Assembly (NCBI GenBank): GCA_009602725.1
Contig: WELB01000017.1
Coordinates: forward strand, 550,300 to 560,563
From: Spirogloea muscicola
Lineage: Eukaryota > Streptophyta > Zygnematophyceae > Spirogloeales > Spirogloeaceae
Length of the DNA: 10,264 bases
Direction: 5' to 3'
Below, piece by piece: positions 1-7,755 of this stretch (position 1 is its first letter; every line of letters starts with the position of its first letter). Below the pieces are notes generated by a model. The model had not been told where the DNA came from. It made no database searches and worked only from the letters and a program-made list of their open reading frames with translations. Made by a program: the position numbers and the translations under genes.

Positions 1-49
1 GCCCCCCCCCACCCCCCCCCCCCCTCCCCCCCCCGGGCTGCGGCGGCAG
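1..49. repeat. C-rich low-complexity tract at window edge
   Basis: Positions 1-34 are almost pure C, broken by one A and one T, followed by a short GC-rich stretch ending in CAG at 47-49. On the plus strand this could be the pyrimidine tract and 3' splice site of the COQ9 intron that precedes the first visible exon, because the conserved COQ9 reading frame begins straight after the CAG. It may equally be the assembly edge, since long homopolymers commonly end contigs. Confidence 0.6.
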
Positions 50-829
50 TACTTCATGGACAAGTGCTTGCGGCAGCTGGAGCAGGACTTTGGCGCTGGT
101 GGGGTCAAGAGTGCGGAGCTCAGCCGCCTGGTACTCCGCCAGCGCGTCGCCATGGTCGCGCGTGCGCGCCTGGAGATGCAGCTGCCGTATGTGGCTATGT
201 GGCCTACGGCGCTCAGCATCCAGGTTCTGCGTGACAACGAGCGCTGCCCACCTCGATTGTGCCAGCCAGCTCATCGTCAAGTCCGTCAGGCGTATGTGAT
301 GACGGCAACTGGATCAGCCTCCAGATGGCCTGATGCCAGCATGTGCTGAGCTCGTCGCGGCGGCCGCCCCTCCGCAGGCAAAACCGGCGAACCTGCCGAC
401 GAGCGTGAGCCAGCGCTGGCAGCTCCTGAGCGCCGTCTGGGGCCTCGTTGGTGACCAGACGGCGGAGGGAGAGTACTACGTGCGTCGGGCGCTGCTTGGT
501 GGCATCTACCACGCTACTGAGCTCTACATGCTCACTGACTTCTCCCCTGGTGCATGCCGCAACCTATTGCCAGGATTGGGGCCATGCATTATGTCAGAGG
601 GTTCAGGTATCTACTGAATGGCATCTGCCCTAAGTATGCCATAGGTGATGGTAAGCGCTGGGCTCTCCTCATGGGGCTTACATCGATCTCTTGCCGATGG
701 CATGCAGCATATAGAGACACATGGATGTTCCTAGATAGACAGATTGAGGGTGTGCTGGAGCTGCGGAAGGCTGCAGACGAGGTGTGCTGCTACCTTCCTC
801 CCTCTGGAGCTACCTTTACTGGACAATAA
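50..829 (+). CDS. COQ9: COQ9 ubiquinone biosynthesis protein, 3' exons (5' partial)
   Basis: COQ9 is a mitochondrial lipid-binding protein with a TetR-like fold that works with the hydroxylase COQ7 in ubiquinone synthesis. Three exons join in phase: 50-223, 378-549 and 708-829, with introns of 154 and 158 nt (GT-AG, phases 0 and 1). They give 155 residues. Family hallmarks seen are RLEMQLPYVAMWPTALSIQ at about residues 40-58, then AKPANLPTSV, ALLGGIYHATELYMLTDFSP at about 96-115, and YRDTWMFLDRQIEGVLELRK in exon 3. This is the conserved C-terminal half; the mitochondrial targeting region and first helices lie upstream, outside the window. The stop is TAA at 827-829. Residues after AADEV (CCYLPPSGATFTGQ) are not family-like. 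A donor-like GAG/GTGTGC at 781/782 could instead lead to a further exon, so the exact C-terminus is unsure; the family call is firm. The gene converges on the minus-strand CCCH gene. Confidence 0.93.
678..682 (-). terminator. Candidate TGTAA poly(A) signal for the CCCH gene
   Basis: TTACA on the plus strand reads TGTAA on the minus strand, the usual green-algal nuclear polyadenylation motif. It lies about 225 nt after the minus-strand stop codon at 910-908. If used, the 3' UTR would run antisense through the whole last COQ9 exon. A five-base motif has little weight alone. Confidence 0.25.
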
Positions 830-907
830 TTGTCAGAGATTGGAATTTGGTACTCACGGAGCAGCCAACAACTAAACATACCGAAGCGTAGGCAGGAGCC
901 TTGAGCA

Positions 908-3900
908 CTACTCATGCAGTTCCTCGCTGGCTTGGAGCTCTTGCACCTGCAGGCAAGCCACCTGGTGGCAACGATCGGAGCTGGCCTTGGCAGCACGCTC
1001 AACGGCTTCATCCAAAGGGGCCAGTTTCCAGGCTCTCGATAGCAGCCATGTTTTGCCTGTGGGCAGTGCTAGCTCGCCATGCACCTGAGGCTCACGACTG
1101 GATGTTGCAGTAGCTTGTATGACCAACCCAGCCGTCAGAACAACAGGCCACTTGAAGCTTGAGCTTAGAGACCTTGTTGTCCAGTGAGCTCAAGTCTTGT
1201 AAGGACACAGGAGCAGACCTGCTCAGCAGTCAGGCATATCAGCAGGGTAAGCATGCTTAGATGCTGCCCAGCAACCTAGCTACCTGGCAACAGAAGCGCA
1301 CGAGTCCTGGTATCTCCCAGCAGCCCGAAACTGCTGGGACAGAAGGTCTTTGGTAGATTGGTCGCATTGCATACAAAGTTCCTAGTAGAGTTACTGAGTC
1401 TCCAATGGATGTGCGTGCTTGGTGTATACAATTGCGCGTGTGCAATGCACAAATGGCATGGCCACTGATATCGACCTCCACATCATATAGCCCTACCTTC
1501 ATGCGCAGACCTTTCCATTCTTTGCCAAATGAGCTGGGCCCTTCACGAAGGACCCTATACATAAATTCTACAGCAATCAACAAGCGTGATAGCTTTACTC
1601 CCGAGATGTATAGATATTACTGCAATACTACTGGCCAGCAACCTCAAAAGGATAGGCTTGCCCGCGATAAAGCCATGCCGAGGAGGTCGAAGCCTCTTGG
1701 GGCGTGAGGGTGTGGCGAAAGTGGCATCTATGGCCATAGAGGCACACGGCCCCGCTGGCCACCATGCGGCAGAGCTCCGTCTTGTATCTGGGGTGGCGCA
1801 GCACCGGCCTCAGCTGCTGAACTCCGTGCGCAAACTGCCACAGAGAGGAGATGCACATACATGCATTTGTAAATGCTGATTACAAAAGCTTGCAAGCTGC
1901 TAAATGTGCAGAATCATTTAATTTGAGGCCCACCAAGACGTGATCCCACCTGACAACGACTACCATAGGGGCAGGTACCATGCTCCTCCCACTTATTACA
2001 TAGCTCGGTCTTGTACGTGCCTTGGTTGTACACATCCCACTGCTCTTGCAAGCTTGCCATCAAATCTGGCCCCACGAGGATACCCTTGCCTATGGGGGGC
2101 GGTTTCAGGTGGTGGTCCTGCAAGGCATACAGCAAGCACATCACTATGTGCTTATCGCTACATGTGTACTTGTCCTTGTGCTTGCCTGTGCAGTGTGGCC
2201 CATGATAAATTGGGCTCTAGATGACTGGTGTAGTTGTCAAAGACAGTGCAAATGAGATGCAGATCCATTTTGAATACCTCATCACTGTTGGTGTGCGCCT
2301 CCAGATATCCTGGTCGTCCAATTGTACGATCAGAGTTGGTTGGAGCCAGATTACCATGCTCCCTAGGCACGAATGAAGGAGCATCAGGCGAAATTGCCCT
2401 CTTCCGATCAGCAGCCTTCAGCAACGAGCTTGCTCTTACTGAGATGCTCTTGGGTAAGCCACATTGCTGCAAGAGGTCGGTCACCCAGGTCATATGGACT
2501 TATCTTAGACCTACCTCACGCGTGCCACGACCTCATTTATAAACGTACGCATCAACGCCGTACAGTCATGAGCAGGTATGAGAAAGTTTTGGAAATGTAT
2601 GCTACTCAAGTAGTACGCATGTAAGTCAACCCAGTAACTTGCCTGGCGAAAGGGTATGGATAAGCTTGAGGCCGTTCTCCCTGCCATTCACGACCCTTGG
2701 ATTAGACAATTTCTTAACTTACTGAAGTTGTTGACTTGCAAGTCAGTCATAATGGACATGTTTTACAGTGTCGAGTCTGGTCTTGTATAAGACTCTGCAT
2801 GAACCTGCCAATTGCCTCTGTAACAAGTGTACTTGCACCACGCAATGGTGGACTTCTCGTACATATTCTGCATCCTCAAAGTGCAGTTGATAGCTTAGAC
2901 CCGAGTCACCTTGATTAGTCGGCAGACAAATTCCAAGCTGCAGTGAGCTTTCCCTGTGCGTTGTGCTTTCCATGTTAGCTATCTCCGTGTTCATGTTGCT
3001 CTCACGGGCATCATGACGTACTTGGGTAGCTCTCTGCGTCCAAGCCAAGACGCCCACAGACAGGGAGATCAAGTCGGAAATATATCATTTTCTTCAATCT
3101 CAGTCCAAAGCATCGCGAAGCCTCACACGCTTACACACATATTTGTGGTAATCAAGACGCTGACAAATATCTATACGAAGGCGCACCTGTGCAGATTGAC
3201 AGTGTCGTCTTGTGCTGTTGCGATCACCTCTGTGGCTCTTTGATCTTACTCTCAAGCGCGCCCTGCTACCTTCCTGCCTTTTTCCATGCTCGGCAAAAGG
3301 TTCTCCTCCAGTTTGCAAAGGTGTAGTAACAGGCTGAACAAAAGCAGGAGCAGGACTTGGTCCGTGGACAGGTGGGAAATCGGCCCTAGCTCTTTGTCCG
3401 TGATCCTTATTGACATGTAGGCCTTCTTTCCCTAGGCTTGAGCATCGCTTCAAGCCTGGCTTCTCCACATGCTGTGAGACCACGTATTTCTCCGCCCCAG
3501 TCGAGACAAGATGAACAGCTCCAGCATTGCTTGTGAATTGTGACTGTGCATCAGACGGTAGACCACCTCCTGAAGCACCTTCTAGCAAACCTGCAGCAGC
3601 TGCAGCCAGAACAACACATTTCAGGCATTTGTGTCATTCGTGTCTGTCACAAAGTAAGCGAAGTAGTCTTCTGTGGCAGCCTTGACGCGTACGCATAATT
3701 AAGTTATAGGTTGTAATGGCCATGGTATCCCCAGATGTGGATCATGTGGTTACCAGGCTTCCACTGTCTCGTACTGTGATCCTCAGAATGTATGACCTGC
3801 CATGGCCATGCCCATAATCTTAAGGAGCTGCGGTATCAACAATGCTCGGTTTCCTTACATGAACTATAAGCACAGCATGAATATGTTAAAGATGACAGGA

Positions 3901-5420
3901 AGGCTTGATATGGTCAGCCACAAATACTCCTGACACCTCTGTTAGTACCGAACCAATTATACTCGAGAACAGGCGAATCTGCCGGTGCCATACATGCCTC
4001 AATTTTATTGGTTGTGCTCACTTCTGGTGGCATCACGTGGAGGAGTCCATCCTGCTGAAGCCTCTGAGTTTTCAGCTCTGCTGCTTGACATCTACTACGT
4101 AACTCAACATTACTGGCATGAAGAAGGAGGTTTTCCTTACGTAGCTGTACACATTGGCCACACAAGTGTTTGATTGTCATGTCTGAAGTCTAGCACAGGA
4201 CTTACCAAATTGTATGACATAGGGTTCCGTATTGAAATGTACAGGGACTAACATTGGAAACTTCTTGTCCGCTAAAGCTATGTACTGCAAAAAGGCAAGC
4301 ACTTTTGGCCGAGCATGTGAGCCGGCACTGCTGCTGTCTGCATGACCTCATGAACCTCCGCCTGAGCACGTTGGAGATGCTGTGTCACATTATTGTAAGT
4401 AGCGGCCAAGCTCTCAAAAGTTTCTGTCAGCCTTTCAAGCTGGCTTTCAAGCTCAGTAACCTTCTCTCCAGCGTGTTCCCTTGCGTGACTGCACAGGTCA
4501 GGCCAAACGCACAGGTGAGGCCAAACAAGGGAAGCATGAGCTAGTCGATGTGTCAAGTCCATACGGCAACAGCAAAAGGCTAACACGCATTTCCGGGGGT
4601 AGTCTAGTCGTGAAGTTTACTGGGCACCCTGTGTACACACAATCCACGTAACTTTGTCGTCCCGTGCTTCACCTGCTCAGGACAAGAGGTAGGTACCTGT
4701 GATAGTCCCCAGTGATGCCAATGAGGCGGGATGCTACAGCACCTTGACCCTCACTTAGAGCTGTTACTCTTGGCTGGTCAATCAGCCAAAAGTCCAGAAA
4801 TTAGAAATGCTCACTCATCATGACCAAAGTCAAGCCTACTATCAAGCCACAAGACAACTAAGATCCAAGCGAAAGGACTGCATCAAGATGTAAGGTCGGC
4901 CTGACATGCGATGTAGCTCAATTTACAGCTGACTCAGCTTTATTACCTGTGTGATTTGAAGATGCTCAGCAAGAGCAAGTTCTGAGTTCAACTTGCACTC
5001 CATCGCCCATTGTAGTTCTGCAGCGATGCATGCCACGGATACGTGAATGAAAGAACATGGCTGCCGCCTCAAGAAGTCTTCAGCTTCATTTGTATCCTCG
5101 AGCGAGTGCATGTGCCGAAAAGTAAGGAGCAGCATGTGAGCTCAAGGTAGCAAAAGCTAACCGGCCGATGTATAATAGTGCATTTACAGAGCAAAACTCG
5201 CGAGCATCGATAAGCCTGACGTCGTGTCAGATACAGCAGAGCGCAGGACGTCTCGACCTGATTCCAGTGCAGCGAGATTGATGTCCTGGTCTTTCAGCTC
5301 CAATATGAGCCTTTGTTTCTCCTCCTCGCACGTTTTAAAAGAGCAGATGCTGACATGATTGCCATGCATCATAACGTGCTCCTGGTCAAGCTGCTCTCCG
5401 TGGATTTGGGATCTCAGCAT
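908..5420 (-). CDS. Coiled-coil protein with tristetraprolin-type tandem CCCH zinc fingers
   Basis: This is a predicted RNA-binding regulator, probably acting on AU-rich mRNA as TTP/TIS11 proteins do (inference). Exons in order of transcription, with compatible phases, are 5420-5258, 5017-4947, 4773-4697, 4488-4347 (or 4356), 4144-4022, a short one near 3827-3797 (uncertain), 3590-3250, 3033-2910 (3' end uncertain), possibly 2680-2643, 2466-2278, 2117-1950, 1834-1643, 1592-1497 (or from 1567), 1381-1284, 1188-1152 and 1084-908 (TAG). The sum is about 688 residues. Residues 30-185 are heptad-like coiled coil (for example [18 protein letters not shown]). Residues about 200-430 are low complexity and rich in Gly, Ser and Pro. 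Two CX8CX5CX3H fingers lie at about 473-530, and the C-terminal region is helical (for example [12 protein letters not shown]). The start is the ATG at 5420, preceded in frame by a TAG, but an upstream exon could join at the CAG just before it. A two-gene reading, split near 3.8-4.0 kb, is possible. Confidence 0.75.
1198..1202 (+). terminator. Candidate TGTAA poly(A) signal for COQ9
   Basis: This is the first plus-strand TGTAA I see after the COQ9 stop, 368 nt downstream. If used, the COQ9 3' UTR would lie antisense to the last two exons of the CCCH gene. The distance is long and the motif short, so this is only a candidate. Confidence 0.25.
1712..2015 (-). other. Tandem CCCH zinc-finger domain (TTP/TIS11 type)
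   Basis: Both fingers carry the YKTELC lead-in typical of the tristetraprolin family. Finger 1 is [20 protein letters not shown] and finger 2 is [20 protein letters not shown]; each is exactly CX8CX5CX3H. The His of finger 1 and the first Cys of finger 2 are separated by 18 residues, the spacing seen in TTP/ZFP36 proteins that bind UAUUUAU-type sites. A 115-nt phase-0 intron (1949-1835) falls between the third Cys and the His of finger 1, after Cys-Gln and before Phe-Ala-His. All eight metal ligands are present. The YGxRC aromatic positions that stack on RNA bases are kept, which suggests a working RNA-binding domain. Confidence 0.93.
4022..5350 (-). other. Coiled-coil-coding exon cluster of the CCCH gene
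   Basis: Five exons (5420-5258, 5017-4947, 4773-4697, 4488-4347, 4144-4022) join with phases 1, 0, 2, 0 and 0 through introns of 240, 173, 208 and 202 nt. Joined, they read as near-continuous amphipathic helix with heptad leucines: [14 protein letters not shown], then [18 protein letters not shown] across the first junction, [19 protein letters not shown], and [18 protein letters not shown]. The frame and the heptad rhythm continue across the junctions, which supports these splice sites. Coiled coils of this kind usually mediate oligomerisation or scaffolding; no named family is recognised. If the exon ending at 4022 is not spliced, the frame runs on to a TGA at 3914. Confidence 0.75.
4491..4526. 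repeat. 18-bp tandem duplication at a 3' splice site
   Basis: Two adjacent copies of an 18-bp unit, 4491-4508 and 4509-4526, differ at one base (GCACAGGTCAGGCCAAAC and GCACAGGTGAGGCCAAAC). On the minus strand each copy supplies a branch-point-like CTGAC or CTCAC and a short pyrimidine run. Only the proximal copy is followed directly by the AG (4490-4489) used by the coiled-coil exon that starts at 4488. Confidence 0.85.
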
Positions 5421-5542
5421 CGGGTTTGCTGAGCATGTACGGTCTTGTATGTGCGGATGGCTTTTCTATCGTTTCGCTGTCGACTAAACACGTCGTAGGC
5501 TGCTAATGCTTCTGGGAACTTGCATGGCTTGAGCTCTGACAG
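5421..5542. other. Short spacer upstream of the CCCH gene start
   Basis: This AT-balanced spacer separates the ATG of the minus-strand gene from the GC-rich block. It holds several AG dinucleotides on the minus strand, one of them directly before the start region at about 5431-5430, so it could be the end of an intron following a further 5' exon rather than a promoter. I see no clear TATA box or other defined promoter element. Confidence 0.3.
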
Positions 5543-5792
5543 TCACTCAATCCCGATGCTCAGCAGCCCAGCAGCATGCCTTGATGAGAAGGCAGAGGTC
5601 CAGGAGCCTGCGATGCCACTCGGGCCGTCCCGGCCCGCCGGAGCGCTAGCGTCCGTCACAGCAGCGCTGGCGGCTGCATGCGTGCGTGCCTCGACGTCTG
5701 GCCCGCAGCAACCGCCCGCTTCCCAGCCAGGCCTGCCAGGCAGACGACGTCTCAGGACAAGCCGATACCAGGGCGTCGGCAAGGCGCCAGTG

Positions 5793-5827
<35 letters not shown>

Positions 5828-6157
5828 AGTGGCGGAGTCGCCGTCTCTGATAAAAGTCAGTAACCCTCCCGGCCCCCCCGTCCGCACCCCAGCCTGCAGG
5901 CAGCACGCCAGCCGTCCGATCACGGTGGACCGCCCATTCGCAGCCGTCGGTTGCCCGACAGGCCGCCACGCGGCGCCCTTGGGATCGCCGCTCCCGTCGT
6001 CGTGCGGATAGGATGGGCGACTTGCCGAGGAGGGCATCTGTTGGCGGTTCACGCCCCGTGCGCCCCCACGGTCACGGGAGGGAATGCGTGTGTACCAGAT
6101 GGGGAGGCCATGTGTGGCCCAAGTACAAAGGCAAGCACATTGACGAGTGTACATCAC
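5543..6157. other. GC-rich block open on both strands, coding strand undecided
   Basis: Long open frames overlap here: a 163-codon plus frame (5520-6011) and a 204-codon minus frame (6157-5543). Both are rich in Ala, Pro, Gly and Arg, and the GCC repeat sits in the middle. High GC removes stop codons, so openness alone proves little. The plus frame contains RTSRYQGV (5754-5777), like the first strand of an AP2/ERF DNA-binding domain, and a separate plus frame has WGGHVWPKYKGKHI (6100-6141) behind a CAG acceptor, recalling the W-x-x-H-x-W and KGKxI core of AP2. The expected YLG and AARAYD parts were not found. The block may also be the 5' exon or promoter region of the minus-strand CCCH gene. 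Confidence 0.35.
5793..5825. repeat. (GCC)11 trinucleotide repeat
   Basis: Eleven perfect GCC units are followed by GCA. In either of two frames it would code a run of about twelve alanines, and in others runs of Arg or Gly. Such repeats are common at the 5' ends of green-algal genes and vary in length between strains. Confidence 0.95.
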
Positions 6158-6263
6158 CTGCTGCTAAGCTGACCCGCTCAGTAACCACGAGTCAGCACAT
6201 AGAGGTCGCTAACTGATCCCCGAATACCGGACGGCAAAGGAGGGCGGGAGAGTGACTGCGGGG

Positions 6264-6282
6264 CTCGACCAGCACCCTCGTT
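6264..6282 (+). repeat. 19-bp direct repeat, copy 1
   Basis: CTCGACCAGCACCCTCGTT occurs here and again, identically, at 6488-6506, 224 bp apart. By chance, an exact 19-mer pair is very unlikely in 10 kb. The flanks do not match beyond the 19 bases. Confidence 0.9.
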
Positions 6283-6300
6283 TAAGTGGAAACTACTCTT

Positions 6301-6317
6301 CCATCGGAGGGCGATGG
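6301..6317. repeat. Small inverted repeat (hairpin)
   Basis: CCATCG and CGATGG are separated by five bases (GAGGG), forming a 6-bp stem. It lies between the two copies of the 19-bp direct repeat. A stem of this size can arise by chance, and no function is assigned. Confidence 0.5.
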
Positions 6318-6397
6318 AAATTGGCCAGCCAAGGTTGAAGAACGAATGAAGGGGCCGAAACAGCGCTTGAGCACACAGCGACTCCAGTGGCCAGTGG

Positions 6398-6916
6398 GTG
6401 CTTCATGATTCCATGTTGAGCAGCCGTAGCTTAGGGCTCTCCATTACTCAATACACGCTCTATTTCCTGGTTGGAAGAGCCCCTTCCCTCGACCAGCACC
6501 CTCGTTGGTCGACCGATTCCACGTCCCCCACTCTAGAGCACGCAGTTGGCAAGGCTGCAGGCGTCGAAGAGCGCAAGTATGCGGACCACCCTGCCGGCGA
6601 TAAGTCTGTGGAGCTGGCAATGGACGTGCACGGACGTTTGGCAATCGATGACTGGACCTCCTGCAGCCGCTTGCGCTGCGGGCCATCAATTATCGCCACG
6701 GACACCAAGGTGAACTACCCAGCTTCTTTGCCGCCGGGTCGCTTGCCCAGGTGTTCTGCATGCGGCTCTCCGTCTCATTTCAGCCCTCCCAGGGTGTGCA
6801 AATCTGCAACAGGCCGCGCTTTAGCTGCTGCTTCTGGTCTCGTTGGGGTGGCTCGTTTCCAGCTGCAAGTTACTCCGGTTGCTAAATATGCAATACTGAG
6901 CTCGCTTTCGCTGTAG
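6398..6916 (+). other. 172-codon open frame of doubtful coding status
   Basis: The frame begins at ATG 6398 and ends at TAG 6914-6916. I recognise no family. The middle (VELAMDVHGRLAIDDWTS at about residues 72-89) reads like protein. Further on is CSACGSPSHFSPPRVC (6752-6799), a CX2CX4HX6C arrangement resembling, but not matching, the CX2CX4HX4C zinc knuckle of retroelement Gag proteins. A donor-like AAG/GTGAAC lies at about 6709/6710. Two shorter minus-strand frames overlap the same stretch (6708-6460 and 6689-6444), and the GC content is raised, so the frame may be incidental. A decayed mobile element is one possibility, but no transposase or reverse transcriptase motif is visible. Confidence 0.2.
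6488..6512. repeat. 19-bp direct repeat copy 2, within a hairpin
   Basis: The second copy of CTCGACCAGCACCCTCGTT is at 6488-6506. Here it is extended by GGTCGA, so that TCGACCA (6489-6495) pairs with TGGTCGA (6506-6512) across a 10-base loop. The first copy lacks this partner arm. Confidence 0.8.
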
Positions 6917-7755
6917 CCACTTGCATAGCTGTTTGGCTTAGCCCCTTTCAACCCTTTTGTCCCGGTTCCCCGTTTGTCTGGGCTGGCTCTTCACAGCCCT
7001 CGCCCCCTTTGGAAGAGCCACTTAATTCTCCACGCCGCTCCTCGACACCACCTAGAGCTCCGTTGGTTGGATTATGGTAGAGAAACTAAGGGAGACCTCT
7101 TCCAGAAGGGGCAATGGCTGTTAGAGTCGGGCCCTGAAATTGGAGACAAGGGCCACAGAATCCAGAAATCACGCAGTGACGCATTCTGGCTGGCCATTCA
7201 CAGCTACCATTTGTCTATTTGGAAGTGCTTTTGCTGAACAGTGCTGTACGGACCAGGCCACCATACTGGCGCACTGCCTCGACTTTGCAGGAGAACAGGA
7301 GGACTGATAGCAAGACTAGCCTGTTGTCAATCCGTGCAGTCAATAGCACATCAGGCCATGGCTGTACAGATTACATGATGGTTTGCGGACTGCATTTCGT
7401 ATCTTCAATTTCATTGTGCACCTTTGAAGTGATCATGGGAATGCTAGCAGGGGACCTACACCTATCTGACTTCACTGAATAGGAGAGCTTCATGCTCACT
7501 GTAGCACTTGCTTGATAGAGCCTGGAGGTCAGAAGGCCTGTAACATTGCTCAACTAAGCTGGGCATGGTCTTCAACTAACATCTTTCTGTATAGGAAATG
7601 ATTGTGTAGGTGATAATGTACATGGCAGCTCACGTTAACACCTATCAGGCTGTGACCAGGCTGGCATCCTGATCTACCCTGCTGTAAGACATCACAGTTT
7701 CCGAAGTGCAAGTAGGCAGAGTCTACAAAAGTAGGTTGCACTGATCCACCTCAAC
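6917..7755. other. Stretch without a recognisable gene
   Basis: I see no recognisable domain, RNA gene or clear repeat family here. The plus frames 6974-7237 and 7219-7482 and the minus frames 7553-7371 and 7741-7550 are short, low in protein-like character and not joined by convincing splice sites. A small inverted repeat pairs GGCTCTTC (6985-6992) with GAAGAGCC (7012-7019). The minus-strand run from about 7530 to 7480 could hold a small exon of the uncertain gene upstream of it, but the evidence is weak. Confidence 0.4.

Noticed and set aside
1-34. Telomere at the C-rich left end
   Set aside because: It contains no repeated TTTAGGG/CCCTAAA units, only homopolymer C.
901-1113. 70-codon plus-strand frame after COQ9
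   Set aside because: It overlaps the last exon of the minus-strand CCCH gene, has no family resemblance and no splice link to COQ9; it is treated as 3' UTR or antisense.
1405-1707. 100-codon plus-strand frame
   Set aside because: It is antisense to phase-consistent minus-strand exons, and its sequence shows no domain.
3100-3249. Read-through of the 3590-3250 exon to a stop near 3100
   Set aside because: A good AGA/GTAAGA donor ends the exon at 3250, the following peptide loses protein-like character, and the next exon at 3033 continues in phase 0.
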